Shown here: piece after piece, positions 39,536 through 52,700 of the stretch
Layout: every line of letters begins with the position of its first letter
How positions within the stretch are numbered: the stretch's first letter is position 1
Assembly: GCA_014529385.2 (NCBI GenBank)
Contig: CM043966.1
Span: 89,598,587 to 89,662,586, forward strand
Reading direction: 5' to 3'
Length of the DNA stretch: 64,000 bases
Origin: Adiantum capillus-veneris
Taxonomy: Eukaryota; Streptophyta; Polypodiopsida; Polypodiales; Pteridaceae
Program-made: the position numbers and the translations under genes
The notes under the pieces: generated by a model
What the model was told of the DNA's origin: nothing
The model's input: the letters and a program-made list of their open reading frames with translations, nothing else
Databases searched by the model: none

Positions 39536-40350
39536 TGACTAAGAGGAAGAGTCCAATATATTGACATGTGGATGTGTCAAGGGTCCTTGTTTGTCTCATC
39601 CAATATTTCTCAAAAAAATGTAGATAAGGTAATGAGCTCTATGTTTGCCACTTTAGTATGAGGAATTGCTTGTTCCTTTAAAATAGAAAATGTTGTTTTG
39701 GTACAAATTTTCTTGACTATCCTGTGTCTATGTGTGTGTGTGTGAGTGTGTCGCTCACAAAATTATGTTTTGTGTGCACATTGGTAAGGTTGTCTTTGGA
39801 ATGAAGTGGGTTTTTTTTAATTGTATGCACAATTTTTGCAAGTTGTCTTTTGTGCGTATGAATCTAGTGTGGCTATTTTTGTTGTGCGCATAAATATACG
39901 TTTCTCTAACACTAATGCTTCATGTGAATGGAACAATGCCATCAACCTCACAAATACAAATAAATGCACTTTTCTTGTGGGTGTGAATCATGCATGGGCA
40001 CCACATGTCCCTCTTGTTTGTGTGTAGGTGTCATGCTTGTCAACCTTCACGAAGAGTTTTTTGCTTGTCACGCAGGTTTGTATTTGAATGCGCAAAGATG
40101 AGTAAACTTAGTCAATTTATTTCTATGAATTCAATGTAAAACCCTTCAAACATAGTAAAAGCAATTTGAGTTGCAAACTTCAATTTGATCTACTTTTTGA
40201 GATTTAACTTAGTAAATTTTAAATTTGAAGGCGAAAAACCTCAAATTTTAGAGAGCATGGCAGCGTGATAGAACGCAGGTGTAATGATCCTAGTGGCACG
40301 TAAAGCTATTGTGCAAAGGTGTAGAGAGGTAGTTTGTGGTAAAAATTGAC

Positions 40351-40391
<41 letters not shown>

Positions 40392-40429
40392 AGAGGGTAG
40401 CCCTAATTCGGCGCAGCCTTCATCATCAC

Positions 40430-41160
40430 TTTAATATAATCCCACCTTATTTCTATGAGAGTGCTCCAAAAATATCGCTTTCTTGACTTTGACAAATTTT
40501 GAGATTCATCTCTATATTCCAACTTGAAAGCAAGAACCCTCGCAAAGCCCAAAGGAATTTAGTGTAATCTCAATTCTAAAAAATTGAATTTAGTATAACC
40601 ACATTTGCAAATTTTTGTGATTTGTCTCCGAAGCTCTAATTTTCCTTCAACGCTCTTTTAATTTAGGTTTGTTGCCTTCCACCCATAAATTTTGAGATTC
40701 ATCTATTGAAACCAAGAAAACAGGGGGTAAAAACCTTCAAGTGCAGACAAGGTTTGCCCATTGCCGTCCATCTTCACCACCCACGTTTTGCAATTACACA
40801 TTGTGTATTGGAGTGCTCGAAAAAACCCGATTCAGCATAATCCCACCTAACAAATTTTAAGATTTACCTTTGGTTCATTGCCATAGGTTGATGTTGTAAA
40901 GAAAAAGCTTTCCAGAGCTTTCATTTTGTAAGATAATACTATGATAAACTCAACCTCGACATTGACTTTAGGTGAGACCATTTCAACGACCACCAAATTA
41001 GAGGCCTTTGCTTCTCTTTTTGGTCCCTAGAGAAACCCCGCCCAACCAAAAGACCATCACTACCAAAGCTTACTCGGGATAAACCTAAGTTTAGCTCAAT
41101 CCCACTTATGAATTTTGAGATCCACTTCTAAAATTTCACCTCAAGGTGATAGCACTCATG
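40430..41160 (+). repeat. Degenerate AATCCCACC repeats
   Basis: Blocks of the type TAATCCCACCT...AATTTTGAGATTCA...TTGAAAGC recur near 40,437, 40,847 and 41,098. A further copy lies at about 49,113-49,180, left of the SDR gene. Spacing is irregular (about 410 and 250 bp). Confidence 0.5.
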
Positions 41161-41659
41161 AAACTCAAAGAGTATATGCTTTAAAAAAAGCATCATATGT
41201 CATTACGACTGTGTGAACACCTCAAGATGATTGCACATGCGAAACACAAACAAAGGAAAAATTTTAACATAAAAACCTTCAGATATAGCCAAGGTTTCCG
41301 TTTGCTGCCCACAATTTGCTCACTCCCGTCTCCCCACCATCGTCGCTTGCCTTCGCCACACACCACCGCTCGCCTTCGCCACCCAAGGGGTGCTTGCTTC
41401 CAATGGAATGCAAGGAGCCGTCCTCTCTCTCTCTCTCTCTCTCTCTCACTAAACCTCAACCTTTGTCTTGCAATTCAGTTCCATGCTCCCACACAAGCAC
41501 TCACTCAATACTGCAAGGGTTGGATTTTTCACTCTCGTATACTCATTAGCTTTTTCTCTCAAACTCTCAGGCTCATAAACTCAATGAGGTGGTCGATATT
41601 GGTCGAAACATTTAGTGGAACTCTCTCTCTCTCTCTCGCTCTCTCTCAATCAAATCGAT

Positions 41660-41699
<40 letters not shown>

Positions 41700-42099
41700 C
41701 AGTTTCTCTCATATACGCAGCTGGAGGCTAATAATTCTCTCTCCGGTCTCTCTCACACACAGTTGGCGTTCTGCATGATTCCATGACACTTAAATGATCG
41801 TGCCTGTGTGTGCGTGCACAAGTGCAACAATACTGTAGTATTGTCATCGCAGAAGTCTAATCCTTTGATGTCATCGCAAGCCTGAAGGTCTTGAGGTCCT
41901 GATGTCATGATGCCTATAGTGTGCACAACTAGATTCCACACCCGTAGTTTCACGGACACACACACACACACACACACACACAACGCGCCATGTACACACT
42001 GCTATCCTGCCAGTATTGCCGATCTGCAAGGGTGTACGTGTGTAAGAGAGATTGGCCTAGACTTGCCACTGGCGACATTGTTGAGAGAGAGAGAGAGAT

Positions 42100-42721
42100 A
42101 GACTTAGCACATGAGGCCGGACGGCCACCGTACGATGGCTCCTTTATTCCAAGAATATACTCCGACCGGCCGACGATATTGAGCACATGATAGCCGGTCG
42201 GCGCCCAATTGGTGGCCGGTCGTCAGGCCGCCGGAGGATTTGAGCACATGGATAGTGGCCGGACGGAGACAATAAGCCCTTGATCTCCCTAAAAAATATT
42301 TATTGAGTTTTTTTTTTTTTGGTAGTTGCGTAGACGCGTGCTACGGGGGGAATCCATTCCGTCAAAGTCACCTGGGATTTGAACTCAGCCCCTCCACAGG
42401 CCATGCACACATTCTCCTCGAAGTTTGCCCAAGCCTTTCAAGGATATAATGCTTTTTTTCTTTTTTTAAATGCCATGCAAGCATACGTCAATCAAATAGC
42501 ACACACAAACAAACAGTGAAAATCATGAAGCCATAAAACAACGCAAGTATATGAAACAAGCATATGAATCAAGCACATGATACAGCATGCACACACGTAG
42601 AAACATGCAACAATGCAAAAATAAAAAAGCGTATCGTCAGATCCAGCTATTCCTGCAGAACACACAAAAAAACAAGTCAGTTTGATTCATCCAATCAGTG
42701 CACACATAAAGATTTGCGCTC
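42100..42721. other. GC-rich triple repeat and spacer left of the Harbinger genes
   Basis: Three related blocks of the form AGCACATG...GGCCGGACGG or AGCCGGTCGG lie between 42,106 and 42,268, in otherwise AT-rich DNA. A T run follows near 42,310. It could be a subterminal part of the Harbinger element or a separate MITE. I could not find a matching inverted copy on the other side. Confidence 0.4.
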
Positions 42722-44036
42722 TCAATTTTGCGCGATTCGCCTATTGAAATCTGTATATAGTGCTGTGCGCATTCTAAGGCGTGCTGCCCGCTGACACGTC
42801 ATCGCACGCCACCTCAAGGCCTCCTCCGCATTGGGATGTGGGTCGATTTGCTCCAAAGGCTCTGGTTCACCCTTCAATTGCACAAAATTATGCAATACGC
42901 AGCAAGCGCTAATAACCAAGGGAGCAAAGGGAAGATTTACATTGAGGTCGCGGAGAATGTGCCATCGGTTTTTTAATATACCAAATGCATTCTCAACCTT
43001 AACCCTACCCTTCGCAATATGTCTATCAAAAACATTCTTTTGCGGCAGGTCTTGTCCACCTTTGGATTTATAAGCTTTGAGAAGAAAAATCGTTGGCTTA
43101 TACGCTGAATCCCCCACAATATACGGCCTCACTCTCAAGCCGCTCACTTCTAGAAGAGGCGTATTCAAAACCTCGTTCCGCTTCATTTGAGCATATATTG
43201 CAGACCCCTTGAAGACTGTGGAGTCGTGTGTGCCTCCTGGTGCACTACAAACCACATTCCAAAAATGTTTTTTTGGAGTCAACAATGCCCTGAAGAAGAA
43301 TGCTGTGGAATCCATGGCGGCTAACATACTGTGCAGGAAAAAAGTCACTCTGAGGCTTACGTGCAAGCTTTATGTGAGTGCCATCAACTGCACCACACAT
43401 GTTCGGTAGGTCCGTGATGTTCTGAAAATCTTCTATGATCTTTGATAATCGCCTTCCCGTAGGCCTCTCTAAGTGGGTCCGGACAAGCATCTCCTGAGTG
43501 GTGAGTGCCCTAATGATAAGGTTGGTGTACTTTCTAATGGTAGAATCTCCCATCCCAAATAATTGACATAATGCTCTTGCAGAATGGCCATGTGCAAGTC
43601 TCCATAGCACGCAACCAAGTGCTTGATCAGCTTGGATGGAAACCCTAGACCATCCATGTACATCAGGACACGGGAGATGGGGCAAGATCAATTCTTTCAG
43701 CTCATGAAATGCCTCGTAAGACATCCTATAATACATCCTAAAAATAGCTTGACAGTTTAGTCGCCCTGATGTCCAAATAGTTGAGTGGATGACATTCCAA
43801 AATGTCACCTGCCTAGGGAAGCACCACCACATTCGTGGCTCCATCCCAACCAAACCCTCCTCTATCAAACCAAACATGGATGCAATGCAATAGACTACAC
43901 AACCAATCAAACAAAAATACATAGACTGCATTCTATGCCTCCTACGATCCTGCCCTGGGTCTTCCTCACTAGGGGAAACAAGATGCAAATTTAGCAACAA
44001 CAAAAGAAGCAGTTCAGCTGCATCATTATCATCCAT
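42722..44036 (-). pseudogene. PIF/Harbinger transposase, one frameshift
   Basis: From ATG 44,036 (MDDNDAAELL) the frame reads FRMYYRMSYEAFHEL, then VLWRLAHGHSARALCQLFGM and ERPTGRRL. It then reaches CGAVDGTHIKL with the first catalytic Asp. A run of seven A (minus strand, 43,274-43,268), where six would restore the frame, shifts the reading. The rest continues as APGGTHDSTVF, VGDSAYK (second Asp), KGRVKVENAFGILKNRW (Glu) and LHNFV, ending at 42,722. The DDE_Tnp_4 triad is thus complete. The single homopolymer change could be a mutation or a sequence error. The enzyme cuts and inserts PIF/Harbinger DNA in the nucleus with its Myb-like partner next door. Confidence 0.93.
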
Positions 44037-44136
44037 CCTACATTTGCAAAAAACAAAATAACGCATTAAAGAATAATACCAAGCAAAACTCTGATTCCAT
44101 TTAAATCCTCCCTCCCTCAACACAATTTTATGGCGA

Positions 44137-45426
44137 TTAGTAAAGTACCTTGGGTTTGGTGACAATCTTTGCGAGGCCCAGTTGAAATTTTATGTACATC
44201 TCCATTCGTCGAGCCTCCTCGTCCATCCTGAGCTTCAACAATCTTTCCTCTTGAGCAGCCCGCTCCTTCTCGCAGTCTTTCATTGTTTGGGCCATCCCTT
44301 TCATCCCCTCTCCGAGCACTTTGCCAATAGATCCTAGCGATGTGCGTTTGGGCTCTTTCACTTTTTGCGCTTTAACTCGAGGAAGATCTTCAACCTGAGG
44401 GATTCGTGTTGCATACCCCGCATCCGCTGCGCCTGTCACACTCGCAGTCTCCTCTAAAATAGTCTCACCCTCGCCTCGACCCTTGCCCCCTGTCTCCCCA
44501 CCAATCTCCCCCTCCCCCTCATCCTCTCCGTCATCTATGCCATCTCCCTGTTGAGTGCCCCGACTCCCTGCATGAGTGCTTTGCAAGCTAGCACTATCAA
44601 AGGCTCCAGGAATCCCCACACATCGTGGAGTGGATGACCACAAAGTGTCGACCACCTCGAAGTATTCCCATGTGGACCTTACCCCCCCAGTGGTTGTTGT
44701 TTTTTATTTTTCTTTTTTATATTTTTTTCTAAGAGTGTCTATGCGGTTTCTGACCTGCTCTGGTGTAAAGGTACCAGTGACCTCATTGTTTAATTGCAAT
44801 GTAACTTTGTCCCAATCTTTCGGTCTCAAATTGCCTTTGTTCACATGAGACCATCGATCTTCGTAGTGTTTAAGCAAGGTCGATGTTGCGGTCTCGTCCC
44901 ACACTGGTATCGCCACACGAGGGCATTTAGCCCCCTTGGTCGACTCGCTAGATGAGGTCACAGGAGGACACAATCGAACAATAGATGGGGCAATAGACAG
45001 AAGAGAAGGCCTAACATTCACTGTGGGCATGGTCACAGAAGCCCCCATGCGAGGAGGCCTGAAGCCTTGGGGAATCAACGGGGAAACTGATGTAGGTTGG
45101 GGTCTTGGCCGTATGAAGGAAACACCCGGAACAACACTCGACTGGAAAGGAATGGTCGGCTGGCTCAATCCTATGTTCTCAATTGACTGACTCTCATTCA
45201 ATGAGCCCCCCCAACCATCCTCTTGAAGCAACTGCATAAACCCTAGGTCTTCGTTCAATTGGATTTCAGACATTGTTTCGTTACCACCCAACCCAGTAGA
45301 CACTCTTGAAGGAACACTCTCTTGGCTGTCTAACCCTCCCTCGTTAACCCTAGCCATTCGTTGACCACCCCTAGGTCGCTTCGGGATGCGTGCACTATAG
45401 TGACTCATTGGATATGCGGCCTGCAA
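44137..45426 (-). pseudogene. Harbinger Myb/trihelix-like accessory protein, one stop
   Basis: A 430-codon frame starts at 45,426 or, more likely, at 45,408 (MSHYSARIPKRPRGG). A long Pro/Ser-rich region leads to a Myb/SANT-like trihelix: WDETATSTLLKHYEDRWSHV, GNLRPKDWDKVTLQLN and QVRNRIDTLRKKYKKEK. A TAA at 44,704 in an A-rich run interrupts it. The same frame continues with STWEYFEVVDTLW, an acidic Gly/Glu region and a C-terminal coiled coil (RLLKLRMDEEARRMEMYIKF). PIF/Harbinger elements carry exactly such a partner, which binds element ends and brings the transposase to the nucleus. It lies 100 bp upstream of the transposase ATG, on the same strand. Confidence 0.85.
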
Positions 45427-46759
45427 ATATCCCTAACAATCCACAAGAAGAAATACAAGCATTTCACTTAGTGGGAGACCCTCTCTAAAACCATAAGACA
45501 ATGTAGAGAAGCTGTCTATTTAGTTTTTTTTTTTTTTTTTTAATGCATAAAAGAGTACTCTTATACTAATTAAGCTTGAGGTGGAGCAATCATTAGCAAT
45601 AGTTTTATTATTGGATATGCATAAAAGAATACTCAAAGGTTGAACATCAAGCTTGAGGTGCTAAGCTTGAGCAATAATCGTTAGCAGTACACAGTATTGT
45701 TTGTGTAGACAATGCATAAAAGAAATTTCTTTTTCTGGAAAACGACTCAAAAGTGTCAAAACGCCATTCTTATGTTAGTGAGTGAGTGTGTGTCTGTGTG
45801 AGAGATCAAAATCCTGTCAACAATGATATTTTGGTGTGTGTGTGTGTGTAATCTGAAGCATGGCGTGTGTTTGTTTTTTTTTTTGGGGGGTGGGGGGGGG
45901 GGGGGGGGGTTGTCAAATCAAATACCTATAAGAAGGAGATTATGTTGAGTTTGTGAAGAAGTCGAAAGACAGTCCTGGTGTATGGAGAAGCGAAACGCTG
46001 CCTTTTGTCGGCAAGGGGATGACGAGCCGTTGTGCACACTCGCTTTTGATTGGCCAGCCAAATATGGCATGGTTGGCTGGAGTGGGAGAGGGCTAACTCT
46101 TTTCGGCGAGCTGCCAGCTAAAAACAGCCTTCCACGTCACCTTTATTGTAGCCCGCCGGACGCTTTTCACTTTTGTGCTCACTACAAGAGAGAGAGAGGT
46201 GTCAGGCTGATTCTGGCAGGTTTGCAAAACATGCATACGCACACGCGTCAAGATCCTCACAGGGCACATTGAGGTGGTGGGCTCCTTCTTGAAGAAGCAG
46301 CAGAAAAGCGACATGTGAGTGTTGTCATTGGCCAAAAAATTTTAAGCTGCTTCATACAGATTATAGATATAGAAGAGGTGGCCTTGCTTGCATGCACTGT
46401 GCATATGTTTCTTTTGTTGGCACTGCCGGCGGCAGTTGCCAATGCAACAATTCGACTTTTACTACAAAAAGTGTAGCCCTGTATTTCGGGTCAGTAATAG
46501 TAATCTCCGTTTTTAATAGTTGACGGGTGTCTCTCTTTCTCTCTCTCTCTCACGTCTTGTTGCTCCTAAAGCTTAAAGGACCTGGCCAGCCGTGAGTTTG
46601 CACGCACATTCATACTCACGCGGGCTCGTGGGATATGGCAATGGAGCATTTCCAACAAGCACAGTAGCAAGACTCGTCGGCTACAAAATCTTACATAGTT
46701 GTGGCCATTATCAAGAATCGAACAAAGGAGGTACGACGTGCGAATGTGTGCGCGCGTAC

Positions 46760-46805
<46 letters not shown>

Positions 46806-47020
46806 GCAGTGCCACTCGTCCTGTGGACACCTTGTTTACATTGTCCTCTGTCTTCCCTTGCGCTTTCTTCTTGTTAGATTTCCCATTGTGTATCTATTAA
46901 AACATATTTTTGGAAGCTATTAAGATATATTTTGATTCGACACATTCTCAAAATTCTCTTGAGAAAAATAAATTTTTACCAAAGTAAAACTTTACTTCAA
47001 ACTACTCTTTTGTTGCGTAA
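45427..47020. other. No gene seen; G run, (TG)n and (GA)n
   Basis: It includes a T run at about 45,521-45,541, TG repeats at about 45,834-45,849, a G-rich run at about 45,884-45,909 and (GA)n at 46,761-46,803. A short hairpin, CCAGCCAA...TTGGCTGG, lies near 46,053-46,080. The right end of the Harbinger element should lie here but was not identified. Confidence 0.4.
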
Positions 47021-48690
47021 ACTAGCGCTCAAAAGACAAGTGAAAGGATATCAATGGCTTCCTAAAACTATAAGAAAGTGATAAAATCATTAGGTTGAGT
47101 TCAAATGGAATCTATATTCGAGAAAGGATTGCCTTGGCTTAGCATTGAGCCGATTGAAAATTGAGATTAGCAAGTTGCAAACCATAGTAAAGGGAAGAAA
47201 AACTAGTAAAATATGTGAAAAAATAGTTCCAAAAGCTTATACATTTTAAATTTATGCTAGTATTTTCGGTTTGCTTCTTTGTGAGAAGGAAACTCGGCCA
47301 ACGACCACTTAATAAAAGAGACTTTCTAGAATATTGATTAGAATTAAGTTATACAATGCAAAAAAAATGAAGCTTTGAGAATCTGTGGAATGATATGTGA
47401 AATAAAAAGAACTCATCAAAAATAAAAAAATAATATGTATATATATATTATTACACATACGTGTGTAAATATAAATATAAATATATATGTATGTGTTTGT
47501 GTATGTATACCTCTAAGGCTTCTTTTAGAAAGCCAAAAGCCTAGATTCAATGTAACCAAGCCTACAGATTGTAAAATTTGACTCCAAACTTTAAATTTGA
47601 AGGTTTAAAAAAACATGAATATAGAAAAATCTAGCAAAAAAAACCTCTAAATATAGTCATTTTACCTTAGAAAACTTTGTCATTTGTAAAATTTCCGTGT
47701 TGTTAGTAAAATGTTTATTTTGAGCCATGCTATAAGATTAAATGCAAATGAGCATGTTAGACATTATCAAACCGAAAATAAAACAAATTAAAACAAGTGA
47801 AAGGTGATTACGATGGCTTTCTAAAACTATAAGAAAGTGATAAAATCATTCGATTGAGTTTAACAAGAATTATACAAGGTGAAGAAGTGTTTGGGAATGT
47901 CTCATTTACTAAGCAATCGAATATCCACATCACTGCATCAATTTTTCTTCTCTTTATCGTAATTTCCTCATTAATATATTTATGTGTGTATATAATAGAT
48001 ATATAAATAAATAAATTTACATATATGATAAAAAAACTCATTAATATATATAATATATTTACTTATTTATATTGTGTATGTGTATGTATATATGTATATG
48101 TATGTATAGAACTTACTAGAATTATGCAAGGTGAAGCTTCACTTTATCTTTTTAAAAGAATAGAATGCAAGAGGAGTTGAGCCATGTGAAGAAGAGAAAT
48201 GAAAGGTGAAATAAAAATATCCATTTAATATTTTAAACTACAATAGCATTTAAGATAATCTCAATCAGCGTTGAAATATTGAAAATATGCTTTAACCCAA
48301 CACTTCTCCGAGGCTTCTTTTAGAAGGCCAAAACTAAGGTGAGGAAGCACGAAGACCTCCATTTAGCAAGGAGGGATGATATTTATGGAGAGTAAGTTTG
48401 AAATGAGTGTCTAAAATCACATGGAATTTTTATTATATTTTAATATAAAATTATATTATTCATTATACATACATAATCACAAATGGTTTATATATTAAGA
48501 GGGGTCTCATTTAAATAGTAGGATGAAAAATACACATTGCACATTATCATTCGAAAACAAAAAAATAAACACATTAAAAAATTTAACAATTGTATATTTC
48601 AATGCTTTCATAAAAAAGATGGTTTTAATAAGTATAAAAATGATAAAACAATTTGATGAAATGAATTTTTGTGAAGTTGTTAAATAAAAG
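47020..48690. repeat. Degenerate tandem repeats, ~775-800 bp unit
   Basis: The phrase CTAAAACTATAAGAAAGTGATAAAATCATT occurs near 47,062 and 47,821. A more diverged version lies near 48,610-48,660. GAGGCTTCTTTTAGAARGCCAAAA occurs near 47,513 and 48,309. The order is conserved, implying an old tandem duplication of AT-rich non-coding sequence. Confidence 0.65.
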
Positions 48691-49042
48691 ACCTCTTTAC
48701 GAATAAAAGTAGTAAAAAAATTTAGTGAATCAATACTTCACATCATGGCTCACACTTCTATGAATAGACTATTAAAGCTTTATTGACTAATTCTTTTCCT
48801 GCATGCCAAAAATAAAATGAGCTACGGAAAATAGCATTGGAAATGACACGATTTCTTTCTCTTCAAGATTTTTAAACCTTTCTTGAAGAACACGTCTAAC
48901 AATTAAAATTGAACGACCTTCACCCATATAGATACTAAGGCCTTCGTAAGGCCAAAAAGGGTAGTGCTAAATCAAAAGCACTTCTTTGACAACATAAATG
49001 CAGTGTAAACTATACATATATATGTGCTAACATACATATACA

Positions 49043-49085
<43 letters not shown>

Positions 49086-49396
49086 GGACGTGAACCCTCC
49101 TAGGTTTAGGGTGATCCCACCTACAAAATTTGAGATTCCCTCTAAATTTTAGCTTTGAAGGTGGAAAACCCTACAAGATTTAAAATGTGAAGACCTTTAA
49201 ATATAGCCAATTTACCTCTAAAATTTCGCTTAGGATAGGTGCGTGTGCACACGCACAGGAAAAAATTCTTCAAACTAAGAGATGCAGGCTGCTGATCTTT
49301 ATTGCAGTTAACATAAATCCAAAAGAAATCCCACAATCTTTACATTATTCAGAGCTGACAAGCAAAAAAAATCAAAGAATAGACGGTATTGTTAAA
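48691..49396. other. No gene seen; (GA)n
   Basis: AT-rich 3' flank of the SDR gene. (GA)n lies at about 49,047-49,084, followed by one copy of the AATCCCACC-type dispersed repeat. Confidence 0.4.
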
Positions 49397-49744
49397 TCAA
49401 AAGGACTTCAGAGACAACATAAATTCACTGAATTCCCACAACTGTTGGGCTAGTTTGGGATCAGAGGCGCTCCGAGTGCGTTTTGAGTAGCTACAATTTC
49501 CGAAATATTTGCCACTTACTCCATTTACACAAGGATGGAGAGCTAGAAAACACTGTGTTGCAGCTCCCTACAAAGTGAAGCCTCACTAATTAGCACTAGA
49601 CCCACTCACTTAACTTATCAAGGCTCACAATGTGAGCAAACAACAAAAACTTACTTGAGGTATAGTTTTCAGCATTAATCGAGCAAGTAGGCTCTCAATA
49701 AATGGAGCCACAATCTCTGCAAGCAAGCACATGATGTAGAGAAT

Positions 49745-49790
<46 letters not shown>

Positions 49791-52700
49791 CCCCCCGCTT
49801 CGTGCAATTTGCACCATCGCTTCCACCCGGCTTCCACCTGGCTTAGCTCTCATCCTCTACAATGCAAGCCAAGACATTGGGGCACTAACAAGAAGTCTCA
49901 TCAACTATGCACTTCATATGCCCCTCGTAAAGCGCACGAGTCTGAGCATCACACCCTACTTGAGAGCTCCCAGCTTTAGCTCACATTAGAGCTAGCTTTC
50001 GCCACATTTTCAGCCATGAGCTTTCCCTACACATAGTCACAATCCTCTCCCAACCATGATGTCGAATCTCTATTGCGACGCACCGAGAGTCACTTGTTAG
50101 CTCCACACACCCCACATGATATCCTCTTTTGATCCTATTAGGTCAAATTTGACCTTCGAGGACGACAATAAAATCTCCTCTCTCTCTCACACACACACAA
50201 ATGTGCTACTTGGTTATCCCATTTCCCTCTTAAATAAGAGGTCTTTGAGTTCAGGACTCATTGGATAGATCTTTGAGGTCTATTAGGATTTAATAACAGG
50301 CACTGCTCGAGTTCAAGACTCATTAAATACATCTTTGAAGTCTCTTGGGATTGTTCTTAGAACATTATGAGTTCTCCACTCTTCTCTTCTTGAAAAGAAA
50401 CACAAAACATTCACAGAAAGGATCAGCTCTTAAAATATGTCATCAATGTCATAGAAGGCATTTCTGAGAGACAATACACATAGGTAACTTCCCTCAAGCA
50501 AAATATCCACTGTGAAAAGACATCATAACACAAAGATTCCTATGAAAAGAAAACACAGAATTACCTAAGAAGCGATAGTTTCGTATAATCCTTGTCACAA
50601 CAATTCCCGGGTTGGCTGAATTTACTGTCACGTTGGCGCCTTCAAGCTGTAATAACATGAAAACCAAATGAAGAAAAAAACAGTTGAAAAACCATTTACT
50701 TTCGTTAAAAATTCCATTTGTTCCTCAGCCATGGTAAAGAATGCCCTTCTGAAAGTCCCATACCAACTTCCTTGTTAGGCACTCTAGCAAGACACAGATA
50801 TCCTAGTAGCCTTTAGGGTAAAGGAGCCAATTTAGAGACAATAATTCGGAATATGCTTAAAAGCTTGCTGATGTATCCTTCTGTGATTAGCTAAAAAGTG
50901 AACCGTATTACTGGGCTTTCACCATCTATAAAGCCTCAAGAAGCCTCAAAAATTAAATCTCTTCTGATAGAACATCAAGATAAATGCCAAAACATATCAA
51001 TCTTGGTATTTTCATGACAAATCTGATGCAACTTTCACGTTATAAAAATGACTAGATTTGCAAAATTGCCCCCAAAATTACTATGTTCCAACAATAGCTA
51101 CCAGGATGGGAAAGTCGGAACAGGGAACGGAAACCGGCATGAATTGCCATTATCTGCCATAAATACCCGCGTCTGTAACATGGAATGGGGATTCGGAACG
51201 GGAAATGGAGACCTGACAATGGCCATTCCTTGTAACTATGGTTCCAACGAAGTGTCTCTAATATGGCTTCTCTACCCTAGTAACATCTACATAAAGAGTG
51301 ACAGAAATCTGATGGCTAGGATCAAAATTGGAAGACAAAAGTCATATAATGCCCTCACTAAATGAATCCGTGCAGAAAGCAGTAACCAGGTTCCAAGAAG
51401 CCTGAACGTTTTAATTTTACCTTTAGACGCCTTGAAAGCTCATTTGCATGCAAGATGTTTGCCAGCTTTGTCTTGGCATAGGTCAAATAAGCATGGTAAC
51501 TGCCACACAAAAAAAAAGGTCACAAAATCAGTTAAACAATCAAGTTTCAAAAACTCAAAAGAGATACAAAAAAGAAAGAACTCTTGTACAACAGTTGCAC
51601 TCAAAAAAAGGTAAATATTTGTCTTAAAGCATGATTACCAGGAACAGAAAATTGGAACAAAGAACAAAACAGAAATAGGCATGAATAGCCATTCCTTTTA
51701 CCGATACTCACGTCTAAAACACGAATGGGGATTCGGAACAGGACGTTGGAAATATGGGATCGGGGAACAGAAGCCTGAAAATGGCCATTCCCTGTAACAA
51801 GGCTTAAAGACCCCAAAAACCTAATAAACCAACAGAGCATCGTACAAGCACATTTAACTACTTAAGTGAGTGCCCATGGATAGTTCCGACTTTACGACTA
51901 CTATTGTACACTTCAACTAATGATACGACTTTTGTTATGATTATTCTTGCTCAGTCTCGAGATTATTCCTTCACAAGTGAGTTGATTAAGTGAATTTTCT
52001 CTTTTTGCAAAGATTATATGCATGGCTTTTAAAAAGGGAAGTGCATGTTATACACTCATGGTAGCCACCCATAAGACAATATAACCATCAGCTCCATCAC
52101 ACATAGTACTGACTAAATATAACGACATCCCTAGTAACGTTGTCAGCGCCCAATAGTTGCTCACACATGGATAGATCATCTAGATGGACAAATTCCGATA
52201 AATTGCACGTCCTACAAGTGAGAATAACTTCAGCCTTTCGACATGAGTGTGAATAAAAGTGTGCATATTGCTGTGCACGTATGAATAAATAACACCTAGA
52301 TAGCTCCACAAAAAGCCTAGATTTCATAGTTACCAGGAATGGAAAATCAGATCGCGGTATGGGAAACAGGAACGTGCATGAATATATTGCCATTCCCTGT
52401 TATGGATACTCGCGTCTAAAGCACGGAAATTGGAATGGGGAAGCCTGAAAATGGCCATTCCCTATAACAATGCTAGATTTACCTATAAAGAAAAGAGCAA
52501 GCTACAGCCTCATGATAATCATCCATCGCAAGACGAGACTCTGAGTAATTATAGACTCATGATACGACCTAGAAGATGATATAATTTGATATTGTAGAAT
52601 AATATAAAGAAACACGATCTGGAGATCTTCTTTGCATTGTTATGTCTCAAATTACCAGTCATCCAATTAAAAGGTCACATTACTTACTACATAAACCTAA

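Larger units (their letters stand above)
38205..42100. other. No gene recognised; several short duplications
   Basis: No protein domain could be supported on either strand. Contents are short duplications (listed separately), a (GA)n at 40,352-40,386, CT-rich tracts at 41,421-41,447 and 41,619-41,695, and (CA)n at about 41,955-41,982. The CT tracts produce long artificial Ser/Leu frames that should not be read as genes. Confidence 0.4.

Noticed and set aside
41197-41778. 193-codon plus-strand frame
   Set aside because: Ser/Leu-rich from CT tracts, no domain, and interrupted by diverged repeats.
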